Shown piece by piece: positions 29,320-34,990 of a DNA stretch of 34,990 nt (positions are counted from its first letter, which is position 1; each line of letters begins with the position of its first letter). Both the position numbers and the translations under genes were made by a program. Source of the DNA: DASQZJ01 sp035638775 (GTDB lineage Bacteria; Pseudomonadota; Gammaproteobacteria; UBA5335; SLRW01); NCBI GenBank assembly GCA_035638775.1, contig DASQZJ010000008.1, positions 1 to 34,990 on the forward strand, read 5' to 3'. A model generated the notes under the pieces. It had not been told where the DNA came from. It saw only the letters and a list, made by a program, of their open reading frames with translations, and searched no databases.

Positions 29320-31088
29320 CTCCACTGACAAGAATCGTCTCGCTGCCGGCCCTGGTCTGCGCGGCCGCACTGTTCGCCGGCTGTGCCACGACCTCCGGCG
29401 GTCCCGCCGGCGGCTCCGGCCCGACGTCGCCGGGCACGTCCTCCGGCAACCGGCACGTGCGCAAGAACAGCACGCCCGGCGTGCCCGGGGAGGTCTCGGC
29501 CGCGCTGATGCCGCCGGTGCAGGTGGGCGCCGGCAGCGGCAACGGCGGCGGCGCGGGGGAGACCCCGCCCTCGCAGCAGCGCTTCGACATCGACGTGCAC
29601 GACATGCCGGCGCAGAAGTTCTTCGTCGGCCTGGTCAAGGACACGCCGTACAACATGACGGTCAACCCGAAGGTCAAGGGCAGGATCTCGCTGACCCTGA
29701 AGAACGTCACCATCCCGGAAGTCATGCGGACGGTGCAGGACGTGTACGGCTATGACTACCGCAAGACGGCGGCCGGCTACCAGGTGATGCCCGCGGCGCT
29801 GCAGACCCGCATCTACCAGGTGAATTACCTGGACGTGGTCCGCAACGGCGACTCCCGCACCCGCGTGAGCTCGGGCCAGTCGACCAACGAGATCGGTCCC
29901 AACGGCGAGCGCCTGCAGCGGGGGGGGTACAGCGGGAACGGGAACAACCAGACCCAGGAGGGCGTGGGCCTCGCCGGCAGCGAGATCCAGACCATCAGCA
30001 AGTCGGACTTCTGGAAAAGCCTCAAGGACAGCCTGGATGCCATGATCGGCGACAAGGACGGGCGCAAGGTGGTGATCAACGCCGACTCGGGGCTGGTGGT
30101 GGTGCGGGCCATGCCCAACGAGCTGCGCCAGGTCCACGATTTCCTCGAGCGCCTGCAGAAGAACGTGCAGCGCGAGGTGGTGCTGGAGGCGAAGATCCTG
30201 GAGGTGACGCTGAACAAGGGCTTCCAGGCGGGCATCAACTGGGGGGCCCTGAGCCGCCACGGCAGCGACAGCTATTTCGCCGGGCAGGTGGCGGGCCAGA
30301 ACCTGTTCAGCAACGGCGCCTCCGACCTCGCCGGCACGCCGCTCAGCATCAATCCGGGCAGCGGCAGCGGTTTCACCGGCTTCAACAGCACCGCGGTGGG
30401 CGGCACCTTCGCGCTGGCGCTGAACCTGTCGGACTTCAACGCGGTGATCGAGCTGCTGCAGTCCCAGGGTGACGTGCACGTGCTGTCCAGCCCGCGCGTG
30501 GCGACGGTGAACAACCAGAAGGCAGTGATCAAGGTCGGCTCGGACGAGTTCTTCGTCACCGGCGTGAGCAACAACACCGTCACCGGGACCGCGACCACCA
30601 GCAACCAGAACATCCAGCTCACGCCGTTCTTCTCCGGCATCGCGCTGGACGTCACGCCGCAGATCGACAAGAAGGGCAGGGTGATCCTGCACGTGCACCC
30701 GACCGTGAGCCAGGTCACCGACCAGAACAAGGAGATCACGGTCGGCGGACAGAAGCAGAACCTGCCGCTGGCGCTGAGCAACGTGCGCGAGTCCGACAGC
30801 ATCGTGCGCGCCGCCAACGGCCAGGTGGTCGTGATCGGCGGGCTGATGCAGGACAAGACCAACACCACGCACTACTCGACGCCGATCCTGGGCGACATCC
30901 CGGTGATCGGCAGCCTGTTCCGGCAGGTCAAGCACACCAAGGAGAAGAGCGAGCTGGTGATCCTGCTCAAGCCGGTGGTGGTCGACAACCCCGACGTGTG
31001 GAAGAGCCAGGTCCAGGGCGCGCAGCAGCGCGTGCACGACGTCAACCCGGAGTTCAAGTGGCCGGCCGGCGCGTCCGCATCCAACTGA
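29316..31088 (+). CDS. mshL: MSHA secretin MshL, outer-membrane lipoprotein (590 aa)
   Basis: This is the outer-membrane channel for the pilus. GTG start with AAGGAG 7 bases upstream. The lipobox LFAGC puts the acylated cysteine at 23, followed by a Gly/Ser/Thr-rich linker. The N-terminal STN-like domain is FDIDVHDMPAQKFF... to ~160 (NMTVNPKVKGRISL, VTIPEVMRTV). A secretin N1-type region follows, then the secretin barrel: VVLEAKILEVTLN, VHVLSSPRVATVNNQKAVIKVG, GIALDVTPQID, and the terminal GDIPVIGSLFR...SELVILLKPVVV. All secretin family landmarks are intact. The gap to mshM is 76 bp with a hairpin, the only real gap in the operon. Confidence 0.95.
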   Translation: MTPLTRIVSLPALVCAAALFAGCATTSGGPAGGSGPTSPGTSSGNRHVRKNSTPGVPGEVSAALMPPVQVGAGSGNGGGAGETPPSQQRFDIDVHDMPAQKFFVGLVKDTPYNMTVNPKVKGRISLTLKNVTIPEVMRTVQDVYGYDYRKTAAGYQVMPAALQTRIYQVNYLDVVRNGDSRTRVSSGQSTNEIGPNGERLQRGGYSGNGNNQTQEGVGLAGSEIQTISKSDFWKSLKDSLDAMIGDKDGRKVVINADSGLVVVRAMPNELRQVHDFLERLQKNVQREVVLEAKILEVTLNKGFQAGINWGALSRHGSDSYFAGQVAGQNLFSNGASDLAGTPLSINPGSGSGFTGFNSTAVGGTFALALNLSDFNAVIELLQSQGDVHVLSSPRVATVNNQKAVIKVGSDEFFVTGVSNNTVTGTATTSNQNIQLTPFFSGIALDVTPQIDKKGRVILHVHPTVSQVTDQNKEITVGGQKQNLPLALSNVRESDSIVRAANGQVVVIGGLMQDKTNTTHYSTPILGDIPVIGSLFRQVKHTKEKSELVILLKPVVVDNPDVWKSQVQGAQQRVHDVNPEFKWPAGASASN

Positions 31089-31109
31089 GACCCCGCGGGG
31101 GACCGCGCG

Positions 31110-31129
31110 AGGCGCCCGGCGGGGCGCCT
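31110..31129 (+). other. Hairpin between mshL and mshM
   Basis: AGGCGCC-CGGCGG-GGCGCCT forms a 7-bp GC stem with a 6-nt loop; a CCCCGCGGGG palindrome lies just before it (31091-31100). There is no T-tract, so it is not a normal terminator. It may stall or process the message at the only gap in the operon. Confidence 0.4.
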
Positions 31130-31164
31130 GCGGCTGCCCACACCGGCGCAGCGGGAGCCGCGTG

Positions 31165-32085
31165 ATGTACCTCGAGCATTTCGGCCTGAACGAGCTTCCC
31201 TTCAGCATCACGCCGGATACCGGCTACTTCTTCGCCGGTTCCGACCACCAGGCCGCGCTCAACATGCTGCTGGTGGCGCTGCGCAGCGGCGAGGGCTTCC
31301 TCAAGCTGGTCGGGGAGGTCGGTCTCGGCAAGACGCTGCTGTGCCGCAAGCTGCTGGCGGCGCTCGAGGACGAGTTCGTGACCGCCTACATCCCGAACCC
31401 CGAGATCACCCCCAAGGCGATGCACGTGCTGCTGGCCGAGGAGCTGGGCTTCCATGTGAGTGCTTCGTCCACCCAGGAACGGCTGTACAAGGCGATCACG
31501 CGGCGCCTGGTGGACAATGCGCGGGCGGGGCGCCGGACGGTGCTGCTGCTGGACGAGGCGCAGGCGCTGAGCGACCAGACGCTGGAATCGGTACGGCTGC
31601 TGACCAACCTGGAAACCGAGAAGTACAAGCTGCTGCAGGTCGTGCTGGTGGGACAGCCGGAGCTGGAGCGGCGGCTGAACCGGCGCAACATCCGCCAGCT
31701 GCGCCAGCGCATTACCTTCAGCCACCGCCTGCGACCGTTCGATCGGGATACCTTCGAGGCCTACGTCGCCCACCGCCTGTCGGTGGCGGGCTACCGCGGG
31801 CCGGCCCTGTTCTCGGCCGCGGCGCTGCGGATCATCTACCATGCCAGCGGCGGCGTGCCGCGACTGATCAACATCCTCTGCCACAAGGCGCTGCTGGCGG
31901 CCTACGGGCCGGGCGCCTTCCGCGTCGCCCGTGCCCACGCCCGGGAGGCGGTCGCCGATACCGAGGGTGCGCACGGGCGCCGCGCGGGACCCGTCCCGGG
32001 CGTGCTGCGAAGCCACGGCTATGCGCTTGCGGCGGCCGTGGCGGTGAGCCTGGGACTGGCCTGGCTGCTGGGAGGACTGCTTTGA
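31165..32085 (+). CDS. mshM: MSHA biogenesis protein MshM, ExeA-like AAA ATPase (306 aa)
   Basis: This cytoplasmic ATPase is anchored by a C-terminal helix. The N-terminus MYLEHFGLNELPFSITPDTGYFF is the ExeA/GspA signature. Walker A is GEVGLGKT (50-57) and Walker B is LLLDEAQ (127-133). The sensor region VLVGQPELERRL and the arginine-rich RQLRQRITFSHRL follow. After the AAA lid (GGVPRLINILCHKAL) a linker leads to one hydrophobic helix (~285-305). ExeA-type proteins help secretin insertion through peptidoglycan, but here the periplasmic peptidoglycan-binding domain is absent, as is usual for MshM. GGGAG precedes the ATG; a GTG one codon earlier is possible. The stop overlaps the mshN start. 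Confidence 0.92.
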   Translation: MYLEHFGLNELPFSITPDTGYFFAGSDHQAALNMLLVALRSGEGFLKLVGEVGLGKTLLCRKLLAALEDEFVTAYIPNPEITPKAMHVLLAEELGFHVSASSTQERLYKAITRRLVDNARAGRRTVLLLDEAQALSDQTLESVRLLTNLETEKYKLLQVVLVGQPELERRLNRRNIRQLRQRITFSHRLRPFDRDTFEAYVAHRLSVAGYRGPALFSAAALRIIYHASGGVPRLINILCHKALLAAYGPGAFRVARAHAREAVADTEGAHGRRAGPVPGVLRSHGYALAAAVAVSLGLAWLLGGLL

Positions 32086-33632
32086 GCCTGCTGAATCGCA
32101 TGCTGCGCGACCTGGCGCAACGCCAGCCGGCCGGCGGCGACGAGCTCGCCGGTGTGCGGCCGGTGGGACAGCGTCCGGCACGCCGCTGGCCGCGACAGCT
32201 CGCGTTCTTCCTGGCTGCCGTCGCGCTGCTGACGGGGGCCCTGCTGGGCGGACGTGCGCTCTGGCTGCAGCTGCACCGTGCCGGCGTGCAGGCGCGCGCC
32301 GCGGACGGAGGGGCTGCTGCGACGGCAGGCGCAGCGGCCCCGGAAGCCGCCTCCCGGGCCGGCGACGGCAGCCACGGTGTACCGGCTCCGGGCGGGCCGG
32401 AGAAGGCCGATGCGCGGCCGAAGCCCGCCGCCCCCCGCCTGACCGGCGTCGCGCAGGGCAGCGGCAAGGCCGCGTGGCTGACCCTGAGCTTCAGCCGCGA
32501 TGTCGACTATCGCGTGGAGCATGGCAAGAGCGCGGACAGGGTCCGGGTGATCCTGCCTCACGTCACCGCGCCGAGCCCGTTGCCGATCCTGGACACGGGA
32601 CGCGACGGCGTGCAGGGGGCAAGCCTCGAGCAGAACCAGGGGAACCTGGTGGTGGCGATCCGGCTGGCGCCCGGGACGCAGCTGCGGGACAGCTACCGGC
32701 CCCCGGGCGACGGGCAGCCGGCAAGCCTCGCACTGGCGCTTTCGGGCCCGCCGGCGTCCGGCAGCCAGGGCGGAACGAGCAGTGCGTCGGCGACCGCCAG
32801 CGCGGGCACCGGATCGTCCGCATCGGCCCCGGAACCCGGTGCCAGCGCCGGCGGCGCGAAGTCGGCGGGCCGCTCGAAGCCCGCGCCTTCGCCCGGCACC
32901 GGCGAGAGCAGCGGGGAGGCCTCTTCGAAGGCGGGCGTGCGAAAGCTCGCCAGCGCGGCGGATGCCGGGGCCGGTGCCTCCGGCGATCAGCCGGTCATGG
33001 AGAAGCGCCGCGACGTGCCGGATACGCAGCAGCGCGTGCGGCATCTGCTTCAGCGCGGCGACAACGCGCTGGGCCAGGGCCAGCTGGCCACCGCGGAAGC
33101 CGACTACCGCTCCGCTCTGCGGGCGGACCCGCACTCGCGCCAGGGGCGGCAGTCCCTGGCCGCGCTGATGATCCACGAGCAGCGCTACCACGAGGCGGCG
33201 CGGCTGATCGACCGGGGCCTGGCGGATGCCCCGGGCTATTCGCCCTACGTGCGCCTGAAGGCGAGGGTGGTGGCCGCCGACCAGGGTCCGAAGGCCGCCC
33301 TGGCGCTGCTGCAGAAATCGCCCCCGGCGGTGGAGGACGACCCGGCCTACCATGCGCTGATGGCCGCCCTGTACCAGCGGACCGGCCAGTACGCGCGCTC
33401 GGTGCACCAGTACCGGGCGCTGGTGGAGGTCAACCCGGACGCGGGCGTGTGGTGGCTGGGGGCAGCCATCTCCCTGGAAGGGGAGCAGCATCCGCGGGCC
33501 GCGCTGCAGGCCTATGAACGGGCGCGGGACACGAGCAGCCTCGGCCCGCGCCTGCTGGCCTACGCCAACTCGCGCATCAAGGCGCTGACGAAGACCGTGT
33601 CCGGTACGACCGGATCGGGGAGCGGACAATGA
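32082..33632 (+). CDS. mshN: MSHA biogenesis protein MshN, TPR protein (516 aa, TTG start)
   Basis: The TTG start has GGAGG 6 bases upstream and gives MSLLNRMLRDLAQRQ, the typical MshN N-terminus; starting at the next ATG (32100) would cut this motif. One membrane helix (~38-58) follows. A periplasmic AMIN-like beta segment (WLTLSFSRDVDYRVEHGKSADRVRVILP, ~130-160) comes next, then a long Ser/Gly/Ala linker (~215-305). The C-terminal TPR region (~318-500) includes QRGDNALGQGQLATAEADYRSALR and ALYQRTGQYARSVHQYRALVEVNP. It probably scaffolds assembly in the periplasm. The linker is longer and of lower complexity than I expect for the family. The stop overlaps the mshE start by 4 bp. Confidence 0.88.
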   Translation: MSLLNRMLRDLAQRQPAGGDELAGVRPVGQRPARRWPRQLAFFLAAVALLTGALLGGRALWLQLHRAGVQARAADGGAAATAGAAAPEAASRAGDGSHGVPAPGGPEKADARPKPAAPRLTGVAQGSGKAAWLTLSFSRDVDYRVEHGKSADRVRVILPHVTAPSPLPILDTGRDGVQGASLEQNQGNLVVAIRLAPGTQLRDSYRPPGDGQPASLALALSGPPASGSQGGTSSASATASAGTGSSASAPEPGASAGGAKSAGRSKPAPSPGTGESSGEASSKAGVRKLASAADAGAGASGDQPVMEKRRDVPDTQQRVRHLLQRGDNALGQGQLATAEADYRSALRADPHSRQGRQSLAALMIHEQRYHEAARLIDRGLADAPGYSPYVRLKARVVAADQGPKAALALLQKSPPAVEDDPAYHALMAALYQRTGQYARSVHQYRALVEVNPDAGVWWLGAAISLEGEQHPRAALQAYERARDTSSLGPRLLAYANSRIKALTKTVSGTTGSGSGQ

Positions 33633-34990
33633 GCGCAGTACGTCAGAAGATCCGCATCGGCGACCTGCTGGTGTCGAACAAGGTGATCTCCGAGCAGCAG
33701 CTGCAGGATGCGCTGGCCGAGCAGAAGAAGACCGGGCGCAAGCTGGGGCGGGTGCTGATCGAGCTCGGCTTCATCTCCGAGGACCAGCTGCTCGACTTCC
33801 TCTCGCGCCAGCTCGCCATCCCGGTGGTCGACCTGCGTCACTACAAGTTCTCCCCGGACGTCGTCCGGAAATTGCCGGAGACCTACGCCCGGCGCTACCG
33901 CGCGATCGTGCTCGCGGATACCGACAACGGGATGCTGGTGGGGATGGTCGATCCCACCGACATCTTCGGCTACGACGAGTTGAGCCGGATCCTCAAGCGC
34001 CCGATCAAGCAGGCGCTGGTGCGGGAGAGCGACCTGCTGCGCGCGATCGACACCGTCTATCGGCGCACCGAGGAGATCTTCAGCCTGGCCGAGGAGCTGG
34101 GCGAGGAGCTGTCCCAGAGCGACTACGACCTCGCGCGTCTGCTGGAAGAGGAGGAGGACGTCGACGCCCCGGTGGCGCGCCTGCTGCAGTCGATGTTCGA
34201 GGACGCGGTGCAGGTGCACGCCTCGGACATCCACATCGAGCCGGACGAGTCGGTGCTGCGCATCCGCCAGCGCGTGGACGGCGTACTGCAGGAGCAGATC
34301 ATCGAGGAGCGCCGGATCGCGTCCGCGCTGGTGACCCGCCTGAAACTGATGTCGGGCCTGGACATCTCGGAGAAGCGCCTGCCCCAGGACGGGCGCTTCA
34401 ACATCCGCGTCAAGAACAGCAGCATCGACGTGCGCCTGTCGACCATGCCGATCCAGCACGGCGAGTCCGTGGTCATGCGGCTGCTGGACCAGTCCCACGG
34501 CATGCTCTCGCTCTCCCAGCTGGGCATGCCGGAGTCCATGATGTCGCGTTTCCGCGGGCTGATCCGGCGGCCGTACGGCATGGTCCTGGTGACCGGCCCG
34601 ACGGGCAGCGGCAAGACGACGACGCTGTATGCCGCGCTCAGCGAGATCAACCAGCCCGGCAGCAAGATCATCTCGGTCGAGGACCCGGTGGAGTACCGCC
34701 TGCCGCGGGTCAATCAGGTCCAGGTGCACTCCCGCATCGGGCTGGACTTCGCGCGGGTGCTGCGCTCGGCGCTGCGCCAGGACCCGGACATCATCATGGT
34801 GGGCGAGATGCGCGACGCCGAGACCGCGGAGATCGGCCTGCGCGCGGCGATGACCGGCCACCTGGTGCTGTCCACCCTGCACACCAACGACGCGCTGGCC
34901 ACGGTCAACCGGCTGCTGGACATGGGGGCCGCGGGCTACATGGTCGCGACCGCGCTGGACGCCATCGTCGCCCAGCGCCTGGTCCGGCGC
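33629..34990 (+). CDS. mshE: MSHA extension ATPase MshE, GspE/PilB family (3' end beyond window)
   Basis: This is a hexameric cytoplasmic ATPase that powers pilus extension. The 454 visible codons have no stop. The N-terminus carries tandem 24-residue MshEN motifs that bind cyclic di-GMP in Vibrio cholerae MshE: residues 9-32 (RIGDLLVSNKVIS...Q) and 38-61 (KLGRVLIELGFIS...Q). Position 10 of the first motif, normally Gly, is Lys18. Walker A is GPTGSGKT (323-330). The Asp box lies in ISVEDPVEYRL, Walker B is DPDIIMVGE (385-393), and the His box is in TGHLVLSTLHTNDA. The tetracysteine zinc site and the end of the protein lie outside the window. GGGGAG precedes the ATG. MshG and the pilin genes would be expected next. 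Confidence 0.95.
   Translation, partial: MSAVRQKIRIGDLLVSNKVISEQQLQDALAEQKKTGRKLGRVLIELGFISEDQLLDFLSRQLAIPVVDLRHYKFSPDVVRKLPETYARRYRAIVLADTDNGMLVGMVDPTDIFGYDELSRILKRPIKQALVRESDLLRAIDTVYRRTEEIFSLAEELGEELSQSDYDLARLLEEEEDVDAPVARLLQSMFEDAVQVHASDIHIEPDESVLRIRQRVDGVLQEQIIEERRIASALVTRLKLMSGLDISEKRLPQDGRFNIRVKNSSIDVRLSTMPIQHGESVVMRLLDQSHGMLSLSQLGMPESMMSRFRGLIRRPYGMVLVTGPTGSGKTTTLYAALSEINQPGSKIISVEDPVEYRLPRVNQVQVHSRIGLDFARVLRSALRQDPDIIMVGEMRDAETAEIGLRAAMTGHLVLSTLHTNDALATVNRLLDMGAAGYMVATALDAIVAQRLVRR

Noticed and set aside
29229..31211. Minus-strand open frame of 660 codons opposite mshL
   Set aside because: It is antisense to an intact secretin gene, with a composition artefact and no ribosome binding site.
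1..34990. tRNA or rRNA genes, CRISPR arrays, insertion sequences, phage genes or toxin-antitoxin pairs
   Set aside because: I looked on both strands and saw no cloverleaf-like gene, regular spacer-repeat series, transposase, integrase or matching inverted repeats with target duplications.

Overview
The window is about 35 kb of GC-rich chromosomal DNA (roughly 70% GC by eye) from what is most likely a free-living gammaproteobacterium. The evidence is a co-linear MSHA-type type IV pilus cluster at the right end, a Fur/FNR-type feoAB promoter, and strong Shine-Dalgarno sequences with many GTG/TTG starts. A Chromatiales/Ectothiorhodospiraceae-like host is a guess; no rRNA or tRNA is present to test it. 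I see no insertion sequence, phage gene, integrase or CRISPR array.

Layout. 1-5.9 kb: the 3' end of a glutamate decarboxylase gene, a small membrane protein bracketed by two diverged copies of an ~89 bp direct repeat, a secreted DUF5602-like protein, a 60-residue protein, a glutathione S-transferase, and an AI-2E-family permease flanked on both sides by paralogous DUF1269 membrane proteins. 5.7-12.7 kb: an unrecognised two-gene minus-strand unit, an HSL-type esterase, feoAB with a FeoB-associated Cys-containing small protein, a class III CoA-transferase resembling 2-methylfumaryl-CoA isomerase, and a second copy of the unrecognised family. 12.7-16.7 kb: an SRAP (YedK/HMCES) protein, an SDR oxidoreductase, an arsR-arsC-acr3 arsenic operon with a visible operator, and a SpoIIAA-like protein. 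16.9-25.4 kb: an APC permease, a triplicated-repeat membrane protein with a good sigma70 promoter, then four minus-strand genes for envelope or stress functions (M16 peptidase, SYLF/Ysc84 protein, HtpX, ClC transporter with a TrkA_C tail). 25.8-35 kb: a PagL-like lipid A deacylase gene and the MSHA operon mshI-pilN-mshJ-mshK-mshL-mshM-mshN-mshE, with mshE cut by the window end.

How the genes work together. The MSHA genes are almost all stop/start-overlapped and read as one operon for the pilus base: inner-membrane platform (MshI, PilN-like, MshJ), periplasmic connector (MshK), secretin (MshL), ExeA-like ATPase (MshM), TPR protein (MshN) and extension ATPase (MshE). The ars genes form a self-regulated arsenate reduction and arsenite export unit. 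The feo promoter appears to combine an FNR box at -41.5 with a Fur operator at the transcription start, which would give iron-starvation- and anoxia-dependent ferrous iron uptake.

The best leads for undescribed biology are: the unrecognised protein family present twice (6477-6929 and 12247-12684); a very strong plus-strand intrinsic terminator with no plus-strand gene before it (6190-6235); a dispersed AT-rich motif near gene 3' ends; a membrane protein built from three internal repeats; and an mshI gene whose homologous N-terminus has no standard start codon.
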